Source of the DNA: Streptomyces cellostaticus
Lineage (GTDB): Bacteria; Actinomycetota; Actinomycetes; Streptomycetales; Streptomycetaceae
Assembly: GCF_023630175.1 (NCBI RefSeq)
Contig: NZ_JALLIN010000012.1
Location: 1-64,000 of the forward strand
Length of the DNA stretch: 64,000 nt
Reading direction: 5' to 3'
Part shown: one piece after another, positions 1-8,197 of the stretch
How positions within the stretch are numbered: the stretch's first letter is position 1
How the letters are laid out: each line of letters starts with the position of its first letter
Notes under the pieces: model-generated
Told to the model about the DNA's origin: nothing
The model's input: only the letters and a program-made list of their open reading frames with translations
Database searches by the model: none
Translations under genes and position numbers: made by a program

Positions 1-1389
1 GGCCCAGCGGCCGGGGCGCCCCGCACCGCGCAGCCGGGCCTTGCCCAGTTCGGCCATGCCGACGAACAGCAGCGGGACGAGGAGCGCCAGCGGGAGCAGC
101 GGCCCCCGCCACAGTGCGCCGAGCAGTCCGGCGACGGCCGCCGACGGGACGGCGACCAGCAGGCCGGGCGCCGCCGCGCCGTCGGCCGGCGCGGACCGCC
201 GCGCCCCGGTGCCGCCGCTGCCCTCGCGCGGTTCCGCGTCGGCGCGGGACAGGGCGGCGAGTTTGGGCAGCAGCGCCGAACCGGGCACCGGCTCCACCCG
301 GCCCGCCAGTCCGGTGAACCGCTGGGCCACCGACCGCATGGGCAACGCCTGGCCGAGCAGTTTCCCGGCGAACTCCCTCAGGCCCTCGCCGATCCGTTCC
401 CCGATGCCCTCGGCGGACGGCACCCGCAGGCCGAGGGCCGTCAGCCGGGCCGCCGATTCGGCGGGCGAGGCGGTCGCACCGCCGCCGCGCAGGGCGGCGC
501 CGACGAGGTCCCGGTACTCGTCCAGCGCCCGGCGCGCCTGGTGGACGTCCGCCTCGAACGCGTCCCGGCGGCCGGGCCGCAGCAGCCCGGGCAGGCTCTG
601 CAGCCCGGCCAGCGACTCCTCGGCGTGGTCGAGGGCCTCCGCGCAGGCGCGGTGGGCCTCGTCGGCCACCCCGCCGGGCTCCCGGTGCCGCTGGTCCCGG
701 CCGCCGCGGGCCGCCACCAACCGGCGCAGCGGCTCGGGCAGATCCGCTCCGGAGGAGGCGGTCTGCGGGACGTCCGGCGCGAGTTCGGTGTCCTCGCCCG
801 CGAACCGGGTGAGCGCGTCGCGCCAGGCCCGGTCGCGCACCTCCGGCGGCAGGTCCTGCTCCAGCAGCCGCACCCCGGGCGCGGCGACGGCCTCGGGCAG
901 CGACCCGATCGCCGCCAGCACCCCCCGGTACAGGTCGGGCACCGACAGCACGTCGACCAGGACCGCCAGCGCGTCCGGATCGTCGGCGGCGGGCTGCTCC
1001 AGCGCGGTGTGCGCCGAGCGCAGATCACCGGCCCACAGCAGCCCGGTGCCCGAGGTGCGCAGCACGGCGGGCCGGACCAGTCTGCGGTCGGGCTGGAACG
1101 CCTCGTCCTCCCCGGCGTACGAGCCCGGCGCGCTGCCGACCAGCAGCACCAGCAGCCTGACCTCGCCCACCGCCCGGTAGCCGGTGAGCAGTTCGTACTG
1201 GAGCTGGTGGTCGGTCAGCCCGGCCGGGGTGTCGACCACCAGGAAGAGCGGGTCGTCGGGTTCCGGCAGCCCGGCCCGGCCCAGTTGCCGGGCCACCCGG
1301 GCGCGCAGGGCGGAGGCGCTGTCCAGCTCCGCCGCTCCCGCGCGCAGGTCCAGGTGGACGACGGCCGCGAAGTCCTGAGCGGTGCTCAC
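1..1389 (-). CDS. Membrane-anchored protein of unknown function, last gene of the tubulin-like operon (3' end outside window)
   Basis: Open to the left edge of the window, with 463 codons visible. The GTG start at 1389 overlaps the TGA of the tubulin-like gene (GTGA), so the two are translationally coupled. The N-terminal part is soluble and alpha/beta-like, with hydrophobic strands such as LFLVVDTP and VRLLVLLVGSAPG that recall a Rossmann-like or vWA-like fold. No metal-binding (MIDAS) motif or P-loop is visible. A long Ala/Arg/Glu-rich helical middle follows. Near the left edge there are two adjacent hydrophobic stretches (roughly residues 400-445), so the protein is probably membrane-anchored. 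I do not recognise a named family. Its place after the tubulin-like gene suggests it is a membrane partner of that protein. Confidence 0.8.
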   Translation of the reverse strand, partial: MSTAQDFAAVVHLDLRAGAAELDSASALRARVARQLGRAGLPEPDDPLFLVVDTPAGLTDHQLQYELLTGYRAVGEVRLLVLLVGSAPGSYAGEDEAFQPDRRLVRPAVLRTSGTGLLWAGDLRSAHTALEQPAADDPDALAVLVDVLSVPDLYRGVLAAIGSLPEAVAAPGVRLLEQDLPPEVRDRAWRDALTRFAGEDTELAPDVPQTASSGADLPEPLRRLVAARGGRDQRHREPGGVADEAHRACAEALDHAEESLAGLQSLPGLLRPGRRDAFEADVHQARRALDEYRDLVGAALRGGGATASPAESAARLTALGLRVPSAEGIGERIGEGLREFAGKLLGQALPMRSVAQRFTGLAGRVEPVPGSALLPKLAALSRADAEPREGSGGTGARRSAPADGAAAPGLLVAVPSAAVAGLLGALWRGPLLPLALLVPLLFVGMAELGKARLRGAGRPGRWA

Positions 1390-4300
1390 TGCGCGTCACC
1401 GTCCCAGGGGGTGCGGCGGGACCGGTCGCGCTCGTCGCCGCCGTAGGTTCCCGACCCCGCGGAGTCGTCCCACGGCACCGTCGGCACGTCCTCGCGGCGG
1501 GACCGCTCCTCCGCGCCCCTCCCGGCGGCGGAACGGTCGTCCCGGCGGCCGTCCCGCTCGCCCCAGGGCTCCCGGCCCTCGTCGTCGTCCGTGCCGCGCC
1601 CGGCGCCGCGGTCCTCGCCGTACGCCCGCTCGTAGCCGCGTTGGCGGGTGCCCTCCGGGTCGCCCCGGCCGTCGTCGTCCGTGCGCGTGCGGGCGCCGCG
1701 GTCCTCGGCGCGCCGCCGCTCGTCACCGTACGACCGCTCGCCGTACGAACGCTCGTCACCGTACGACCGCTCGCCGTAGGGGCGCTCCTCGGCGTACGGG
1801 CGTTCCTCCTCGCGCGGCCGGTCGTAGCCGCGCGGGCGGGTGGCGTCGCCGTCCCCGTCCTCCCGGTCGGCCGCTCCCCGGTGGTTGTCGTAGGAGGAGA
1901 CGGGGCCGGTGCCCCAGTCGTCGTCGTCGGCCGCGCGCCGGGGCCCGGGAACGTCCTCGCGGCCCTGGGGCCGCCCCGGTGCGCCGCCGCGCACGTGTTC
2001 CAGCAGGGTGCGCAGGGTGGGCTGGACGGCGCGCTGGTCACCGAACTCCTTGTCCAGCGCGGCCGGCAGGGTCTCCGCCCAGAACTCCCACAGCGGCCGC
2101 ACCCAGCCCTCGACCCGCTCGCCGCCGCGTTCCCGGCGGTCCGCCAGCAGTTCGAGCTGGCGCGGGGCGATCTTCTCGACCAGGTCGACGAAGAGCGGAT
2201 GGGGCTCGCTGCCGGTCCGGGCCAGGCCCAGCGGCTGCGCGCCCATCAGTTCACGGCAGTAGTCCTCGACGGTCCGCTCGTCGTCGAGGACCGTCCAGCG
2301 TTCGTACGAGCGCAGCAGCTCCGCCCAGCTCGACACCCCGCCGGGGAAGTCCCCGAGCCGGAGCCGGACGCCGGGGACGTGCGGGCCGGTCTCGGGGAAC
2401 AGCCGCAGCCGGACCCGTTCCGGGGAGGCGGGGTCGCCGTCGACCACGTCCACCTGGCCGTTCCACATGCAGCACAGCAGCCGGTGCAGGATGGTGCGCC
2501 GGTCCTCCTCGCTGCTGACCATCCAACTGTCGCGGTGCCCGAGACGCTGACGCCAGCGCAGTACGTCCTGGGCCTGTTCGGACTCCTTCGCCCGGGCCCA
2601 CTGGCGCAGCACCTTGCGGGCCTCCGGTACCTGGGTGAGGCTCATCTCGCTGCGGAAGAGGACCACCGTGATCGAGTCGCTCTCCACCGCCCGGTACTCC
2701 ACGCGGTTCTTCGCGTCCGAGGGCAGCCGCAGTGTCTTGCCGAGGTACTCCTGCACCTCCTCCACGGCCTGCACCCTCGGGTGGGTGACCAGGACCCGCA
2801 GCGGTCCGGTGCCCTCCGGGGTGAACCCGACGGGCAGCAGTCCGGCGAGTTTGCGTCCGAACAGGTCGAGCGCCTCCTTGCTGACCTGGTCGGTGGCCTC
2901 CTGGTCGCCCGCCGCGGCGGACAGCAGGGTTCCCATGGCCGGCAGCAGCGGCCGCTCCTCCAGGTGGGTGCCGCTCTCGGCGAACAGCCGGGTGATGCGG
3001 GCCTCGAGCTGTCCCTTGACCTGCGCGACGGCGCCGTCCGGGTCACGCCGGCTGCGGGTGTGGACGCGGCGCCAGGTGTCGCCGTCGACCAGCTTGAGCA
3101 GCAGCGCCGCCTCGTAGTCGGTCTCCCGAAGGCCCTCGCGGCGGATCAGCCGGGCGACCACGTCCTCGTAGAAGTGGTTGATGGTGCGCTGCGGCGGCAG
3201 CAGGTAGGAGATCCCGGTGCGGTCCTCGTACAGCTCGTGGCCCTTCTGCGCGGAGGCCTTGCGCTCCTGGTCGCCGTGGCTGCGGAAGGCCCGCACCAGA
3301 CGGTCCAGGTCGGCGCCCGCCGCGTCCGCGTGGGGCTGCCAGACCTGCTGCTGATCGCGCCAGGCCTCGTGCCAGATCAGACGGCAGCGCCACTCGTACC
3401 AGTCGTCCTGCTCCCGGATGGCGGCCTGGACGGCCTCGTCGCCCCAGCGGGCCGGCGCCATCCCGGCCAACTGCCCCTTGATCCGGGGGATCTTGGGCGG
3501 CTGCTCGGTGACCCCGCCCGGGCGCTGCGGGGCGCGGGCGCGGCTGTCCAGCATGCCGAGGAAGCCGAGCTTGACGATCCCGTGATCGCTGTCGGGTATG
3601 CCCCGCACCACCCGTTCGGCGAGGAAGGGATCGGCGCTCTGCAGCAGTTTGTCGATGGCGGGGCGCGGCGCGAACCGGTCGGCCATGACCGCGGCCTGGT
3701 GCTCGGCGTCCGCGCGCAGGGCGGCGAGCTGTCGCTGCATGTCGCCGATGCGCTCGCCCAGCGCCTGCTCGATGTTCTTGCCGCCGCGCGGCAGCGGGTC
3801 GGGCTCGGGCACCGGCAACTGCCGCCGTTCCCACAGCTCTTCCAGATGGGAGTCGGCGAAGAGCTGCCGGATCATCAGCACCCCGTTGTCGCCGCGCAGG
3901 GCGGCCCGCGGCCGCTCCACCAGTTCGGTGACCGACTCGCGCAGCATCCGGCCGGCGACCAGGTCGGCGAGCTGGTCCATGGGCGCCGTCATGGAGGCGA
4001 CCAGGCTGGTGGAGACGCCCTGCCGGCCGATACCGGTGGGCGACAGCGAACTGCGGGCCACACCGCGGTTGATGAAGCTCGCGGAGAAGGTCTGGTAGTC
4101 GTCGTCGGTGGCCGTCTTGCGGCCCCGGGAGCGGCCGTCGCCCAGTTCGGTGCCGATCAGCGACATCACCAGCGAGACGATGGAGCGGCGCAGGTCGTCG
4201 GCCCGGATCCCGGCGGTGGGGCTGAACAGGAAGGCGGTGGGGAGGATTCCGGTGCGCAGCCGCACGGGGGTGGTGCCCGGGTAGCGGATGCCGAAGCCGG

Positions 4301-5129
4301 CGTCGTGGTCGAGGTCGCCGATCTCGGCGCCCTCGGTCGGCGCGTTCTGCCGGTCCACCAGCCGGAACAGGTCCACCAGGGCCCGGGCCGCGTTGAGTTC
4401 GGCCTCGCGTCCGCCGCCGGTGGCGGAGGAGAACGACGACGGCATCACCACCAGCGGATAGATCTTGACCCCTTCGAACCGCCGCACCTGGAACGCGTAG
4501 TTGATGAGGTGCAGGTAGTCCAGGAAGATGCCGGCCCCGGTGCCGCCGGCCACCGAGAAGGCGACGAACACGTCGCAGCCGCTGACCCTGCCGCCCCCCA
4601 GCTCGCTGAGCTCGCCCGCCGACTTGGCGATGGCGTCGATCGCCTGCAGCAGGGGTTCGAGGACGGGGTTCAGTCCGTGGCGGAGCGTCGCGAACAGGGC
4701 GGCGCGGCCGACGGTGGGAAGCTGCCCGGCGCCGTTGTGCAGCGGGGTGACCTCGGGCTCGCCGATGACGGGCGGGAGCCAGCCGGCCACCTCCTCGCGC
4801 AGGCTGGCCCGGAGCATCTTGGTGACCTCCGGTGAGCTGTCGAAGTTCGGCAGCAGGTGGTGGGTGGCCCGGGAGGTGCGGGAGTACGCGGCCCGCAGCG
4901 AGGGGTCCACGTTGAACTGCGGCAGCCGCTGCAGGTCGGTCTCGCTGTAGTCGGCGTACACGAACTGGAGGCAGTCCGGCAGTTGGTAGGGGGCCTGACC
5001 GCTCTGCCGGGTCAGCGCCATGCCGTCCGGTCCGCACAGTTCGGTGCGCAGTCTGCGTTCGAGTTCGGCGCCGACCAGTCCCCCGGTGCCGCCCAGGCCG
5101 ACGAAGAGCATCGGCTGGAAGATCTTCAT
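1386..5129 (-). CDS. Tubulin/FtsZ-like GTPase-fold protein (Tubulin_2-like), 1247 aa
   Basis: Residues 11-17 (GLGGTGG) form the N-terminal phosphate-binding turn, and AGGTGAGI at 194-201 matches the tubulin/FtsZ signature G-G-G-T-G-[SA]-G. This supports a GTP-binding tubulin-superfamily fold over about the first 450 residues. The remaining 800 residues are mostly helical, far longer than FtsZ (about 400). The last 200 residues are a disordered tail rich in R, D, E, G and Y with short repeats of the type RSYGDE/RSYGE. The ATG at 5129 is preceded by GGGGAGGAAACC, a good ribosome binding site. It lies between a vWA membrane gene upstream and a membrane partner overlapping downstream. Large tubulin-like proteins of this kind are known in actinobacteria beside vWA proteins, but their function is not established. 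GTP binding is inferred from motifs. Polymerisation is unknown. Confidence 0.85.
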   Translation of the reverse strand: MKIFQPMLFVGLGGTGGLVGAELERRLRTELCGPDGMALTRQSGQAPYQLPDCLQFVYADYSETDLQRLPQFNVDPSLRAAYSRTSRATHHLLPNFDSSPEVTKMLRASLREEVAGWLPPVIGEPEVTPLHNGAGQLPTVGRAALFATLRHGLNPVLEPLLQAIDAIAKSAGELSELGGGRVSGCDVFVAFSVAGGTGAGIFLDYLHLINYAFQVRRFEGVKIYPLVVMPSSFSSATGGGREAELNAARALVDLFRLVDRQNAPTEGAEIGDLDHDAGFGIRYPGTTPVRLRTGILPTAFLFSPTAGIRADDLRRSIVSLVMSLIGTELGDGRSRGRKTATDDDYQTFSASFINRGVARSSLSPTGIGRQGVSTSLVASMTAPMDQLADLVAGRMLRESVTELVERPRAALRGDNGVLMIRQLFADSHLEELWERRQLPVPEPDPLPRGGKNIEQALGERIGDMQRQLAALRADAEHQAAVMADRFAPRPAIDKLLQSADPFLAERVVRGIPDSDHGIVKLGFLGMLDSRARAPQRPGGVTEQPPKIPRIKGQLAGMAPARWGDEAVQAAIREQDDWYEWRCRLIWHEAWRDQQQVWQPHADAAGADLDRLVRAFRSHGDQERKASAQKGHELYEDRTGISYLLPPQRTINHFYEDVVARLIRREGLRETDYEAALLLKLVDGDTWRRVHTRSRRDPDGAVAQVKGQLEARITRLFAESGTHLEERPLLPAMGTLLSAAAGDQEATDQVSKEALDLFGRKLAGLLPVGFTPEGTGPLRVLVTHPRVQAVEEVQEYLGKTLRLPSDAKNRVEYRAVESDSITVVLFRSEMSLTQVPEARKVLRQWARAKESEQAQDVLRWRQRLGHRDSWMVSSEEDRRTILHRLLCCMWNGQVDVVDGDPASPERVRLRLFPETGPHVPGVRLRLGDFPGGVSSWAELLRSYERWTVLDDERTVEDYCRELMGAQPLGLARTGSEPHPLFVDLVEKIAPRQLELLADRRERGGERVEGWVRPLWEFWAETLPAALDKEFGDQRAVQPTLRTLLEHVRGGAPGRPQGREDVPGPRRAADDDDWGTGPVSSYDNHRGAADREDGDGDATRPRGYDRPREEERPYAEERPYGERSYGDERSYGERSYGDERRRAEDRGARTRTDDDGRGDPEGTRQRGYERAYGEDRGAGRGTDDDEGREPWGERDGRRDDRSAAGRGAEERSRREDVPTVPWDDSAGSGTYGGDERDRSRRTPWDGDAQ

Positions 5130-5270
5130 GGTTTCCTCCCCGCTCGCGGCCGGGGCGGCCGCGGGTTCGTGCTGGGACCTTCTGCGTGGTGCGTACGGCC
5201 TGGTGGCCGCGGTGCGGTGCGGTACGCCGGGCGGGCGGGGAGCGGTCGGGCCCCCCGCCCGCCCGGGGCG

Positions 5271-7583
5271 TCATTCGTAGGAGCTGTAGGCGCTGGGGGC
5301 GCTGCTCTCGGTGGTGCCGGGCTCGCGGCGGGGGCTGGACGGCTGCCGCCGGCGGCGGTTCGGCTTCGGGGGACGCCTGTCCTCGCCGAGGGCCAGTTGC
5401 AGCGTCTCGGTGAGCGGGACCGGGCCGCGGGCGGTCACCGGGGTCCGGCCGCCGCCCTTCCTGCGCAGGACCGCTCCGCCGCCCCTGGGGTCGCGCTGCA
5501 CGGCGTACGGGCCGTGGGGGCGCCGTTCGATACGGGGGCTGCGGTGGGGTTCGGCGACGGTGAACTCGTACCACTGCTTCTGTCCGTGCCCGGCCTGGTG
5601 CTCGCTCAGGACGCTGCCGTCCTCGGAGACCAGTTGCAGCGTGAGGCCGTACGGGTCCCTGGCGCGCCGGCGCTGGCGCACCCGGGCCACGGCCACCAGG
5701 GCCAGCACCACCAGCAGGGCGGCGGCTCCCAGGACCATCCACTTGTACTTGTCCCAGAAGCCCGGCTCGGGCGTCACCCGCACCGAGAGCGGGGACCGTA
5801 CGAGGGTCCGGGCGTGGTCGGTGGTGTCGGTGACGGTGACGGTTCCGGCGAGACTCAGCCCGTCGCCGCCGAGGCGGTCGCCGAAGACGCCCGCCGGGGC
5901 GACCTCGACGGTCACCTTCCGGGTGCCGGATTCACCGGGCGCGACCGTGATCCGCGCGGGGTCGACGGAGAGCAGCCCGGGCTGGAGGTCGGCCACGGCG
6001 AGCCGCAGCGTGTGCGACGCGCCGCTGGTGTTGTGCACGGCCAGGGTGCCGGTGACCCGGGCGCCCGGGTGGACGTCGGCGGCGGGCAGGTCGAGCGAGG
6101 TGGTGACCGGCAGTTGGCCGGGGGCGACCTCGCCGGACTCGCTGCGGGTGTCGGCGCTCAGCCCGGCGGCGGTCAGCGTGGCGCTCACCTTCAGCGCGCC
6201 GGAGGCGTCCTCGGGGACGCGCACGGAGCCGGTGAAGGAGCCGTCGCTCGCCGTGGGGTCGGCCGCCTTGCCGTCGTCGGCGAGGTCCAGCTTCAGCGGG
6301 GTGAACCCGTCCCCGGTGAGCGCGCTGCGCACCCGCAGCCCGTCGTAGTCGCGCGGGTCCTTGATCTGGTAGCCCTCCCGGGTCTGCAGCCGCATGGTCA
6401 CCTTGACCTGGTCCCCGGCCTGCGGGGAGGGCGGGTCCATGGTGATGGCGCCGCGCAGCTCGCCCTGCCACAGCACGCTGACGGAGACCGGCAGCGAGCG
6501 GTGTCCCTCGGGCGCCTCGGCCTTCACCTTCCAGGGTCCGGGCAGCGGGTCGACGATCTTCAGCGCCTCCACCACACCGTTTCCGCCCGCCAGTTCGAAG
6601 GACGACTTGTGGTACTTCCCGTGCGTGGGAACCTTGTTGCCGTTGGGGTCGTAGTACGTGATCTCGACCGCGGGGTCGCCCTTGTCGACCACGATGCTGC
6701 CCACGGTCGCCAGCGGGGAGATGGCGATCTCCTGGGTGGACGGCGGCCGCTTCGGGGCCGGTCCGCGCTCGTGCCGCAGGCAGTGGGCGGCGGCGAAGAT
6801 GTCCTCGAGCGTGGTGCCGATGGCCTCCGGCTCGACCTTCCTGGGCCCGGGGGTCGCGGACGGCAGGTCGACGCATCCCTTCTGGTATCCGCCGGCCGCC
6901 ATCCGCTTCAGCTCGGCCATGCGCGGCTGGGCCCCGAAGCCGAGCGGCCAGACCTGCACGTGCTCGTCCCTGGCCTCCTTCAGCGCCAGGCGGAGCTGCC
7001 GGTCGCCCTCGTCGTCGCGGTGCGCGGGGTCGCCGTACTTGGGGCTGTCACCGACGTCCATGTAGCCGTCGGTGAGCAGGAACAGCACCCGGGGCTGGGA
7101 CGGGTCGGTGCCGTGGGTGAGGTCGTGCACGCCCTGGCGTATCGCGCTCGGGAAGTCGGTGCCGGTGCCCTGGCTCTTGGTCCGGCCGCGCAGCTTGGTG
7201 ACGCAGCCGCCGATCGTGTCGCGGCCCGCCGCGTCCAGCGCGGTCCGCGGACACACCGGGTCCACCGCGCGCTGGTCGTCGGACTCGGCGGCGGCGAAGC
7301 CGAAGACGGTGACGTGGGACTGGGAGGAGACGTCGCCGAGCGCGATCCGGGCGGCGGCGGCCTTCTCGGCCTTCATGTCCGCGGCGGAGAGGCTCGCCGA
7401 CTCGTCGACGGCCACGGCGTAGTTGACCGCCGGGAACGCCTGCCGCGTGTCCGCCGCCGGCACCGGATCGTGGCCCGGTGGTGCCAGCAGGGCGCCGCAC
7501 AACGCGGCCCCCGCCAGCGCCCCGACCGCGGCGCGGCGCATCCCGCCCCATCGCGCTTGCCGTCTTCCCGTGACTGTTTCCAC
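5271..7583 (-). CDS. Secreted/membrane-anchored von Willebrand factor A domain protein
   Basis: The N-terminus has an arginine-rich start and a hydrophobic segment (about residues 16-35), a signal peptide or anchor. The vWA domain follows. DESAS at 60-64 fits the MIDAS D-x-S-x-S motif, a TGTDFPS segment can supply the MIDAS threonine, and LLTDGYMDVGD supplies the later aspartate. The middle is beta-rich, probably extracytoplasmic Ig-like domains. One transmembrane helix near residues 610-632 precedes a basic cytoplasmic tail of about 135 residues. The GTG at 7583 was chosen because AGGGGACC lies just upstream. An in-frame ATG at 7616 has no ribosome binding site, and an internal ATG at 7541 is also possible. 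MIDAS vWA domains bind Mg2+ and mediate protein contacts. Its site between PycTM-like and tubulin-like genes suggests a surface sensor for the system. Confidence 0.85.
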   Translation of the reverse strand: METVTGRRQARWGGMRRAAVGALAGAALCGALLAPPGHDPVPAADTRQAFPAVNYAVAVDESASLSAADMKAEKAAAARIALGDVSSQSHVTVFGFAAAESDDQRAVDPVCPRTALDAAGRDTIGGCVTKLRGRTKSQGTGTDFPSAIRQGVHDLTHGTDPSQPRVLFLLTDGYMDVGDSPKYGDPAHRDDEGDRQLRLALKEARDEHVQVWPLGFGAQPRMAELKRMAAGGYQKGCVDLPSATPGPRKVEPEAIGTTLEDIFAAAHCLRHERGPAPKRPPSTQEIAISPLATVGSIVVDKGDPAVEITYYDPNGNKVPTHGKYHKSSFELAGGNGVVEALKIVDPLPGPWKVKAEAPEGHRSLPVSVSVLWQGELRGAITMDPPSPQAGDQVKVTMRLQTREGYQIKDPRDYDGLRVRSALTGDGFTPLKLDLADDGKAADPTASDGSFTGSVRVPEDASGALKVSATLTAAGLSADTRSESGEVAPGQLPVTTSLDLPAADVHPGARVTGTLAVHNTSGASHTLRLAVADLQPGLLSVDPARITVAPGESGTRKVTVEVAPAGVFGDRLGGDGLSLAGTVTVTDTTDHARTLVRSPLSVRVTPEPGFWDKYKWMVLGAAALLVVLALVAVARVRQRRRARDPYGLTLQLVSEDGSVLSEHQAGHGQKQWYEFTVAEPHRSPRIERRPHGPYAVQRDPRGGGAVLRRKGGGRTPVTARGPVPLTETLQLALGEDRRPPKPNRRRRQPSSPRREPGTTESSAPSAYSSYE

Positions 7584-7642
7584 GGCGGTCCCCTGATTCC
7601 TCGTTCGTCTCTGCATGGAGTGCTCGGTGCGGGCGAACCCGC

Positions 7643-8197
7643 TCAGCGCGGGGTCAGGCCCCAGGCGAGGGCCAGCGCCGCCGAGAGGGCGAGCGAGCCC
7701 ACGCCCCAGCGGATGGCCCGGTACTTGGCGGACAGGATCGAGCTGACGTCGACGGCCTGGACCAGCAGCCACCCGGCGGGGTCGCGCCCGGCCTCGGCCA
7801 CCCGGTCGGACAGCCCCGCGAGGTCGCGGGCGGCCACCAGGTCACCGAAGTACGTGACCGCGTCCCGGCCGCGGTGGGTACCGGTGCGCGGCATCACCGC
7901 GCCGACCAGCGCGACCACCGCGCCGCTCCAGAGCACCGCGGCGAGCGCCAGCACCACGTCGGCGGGCCCGCGCCAGCCCGGCGGGCCGTGCCATCCGAGC
8001 AGCAGGGCGGGCAGCGCGAGCGCACCGGACAGCAGTACGGCGGCCTTCGAGTCGGCTCGTCCCAGGTCCTCTCGGATCGTGTCGAGCAGGCGTTCGGCGA
8101 TGCGCTCCCCCGCCCCGTCGTGGCTGTGCCGACCCCCGTCCGGCACGAGCACGACCGGGGCGGGGGAGGTCCTGGCGGCCTCGTCCCCGGCGGTCAT
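7643..8197 (-). CDS. Small multi-pass membrane protein resembling the Pycsar effector PycTM
   Basis: 184 residues. A helical segment contains the hallmark RADSKAAVLL at the entry of TM1 (about residues 50-68), followed by TM2 (79-101). A soluble linker contains YFGDL and a region ending VSSILSAKYR, and TM3 is at the C-terminus (163-181). This order, D-x-KA-x-LL then two TMs, a loop and an S-x-I-x-x-K-Y motif before the last TM, is what I know of Pycsar-effector transmembrane proteins (PF18967-like), which disrupt the membrane when activated by a cyclic pyrimidine nucleotide. Start ATG 8197 overlaps the SPFH stop codon (ATGA). A cyclase-like gene lies 4.3 kb upstream in the same operon. The family call is from motif memory, and the activating ligand is not known. 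Confidence 0.75.
   Translation of the reverse strand: MTAGDEAARTSPAPVVLVPDGGRHSHDGAGERIAERLLDTIREDLGRADSKAAVLLSGALALPALLLGWHGPPGWRGPADVVLALAAVLWSGAVVALVGAVMPRTGTHRGRDAVTYFGDLVAARDLAGLSDRVAEAGRDPAGWLLVQAVDVSSILSAKYRAIRWGVGSLALSAALALAWGLTPR

Noticed and set aside
1641..4835. 1064-codon plus-strand reading opposite the tubulin-like gene
   Set aside because: It is antisense to a motif-bearing gene, has low-complexity residues and no recognisable domain. Long open antisense frames are normal in 73% GC DNA.
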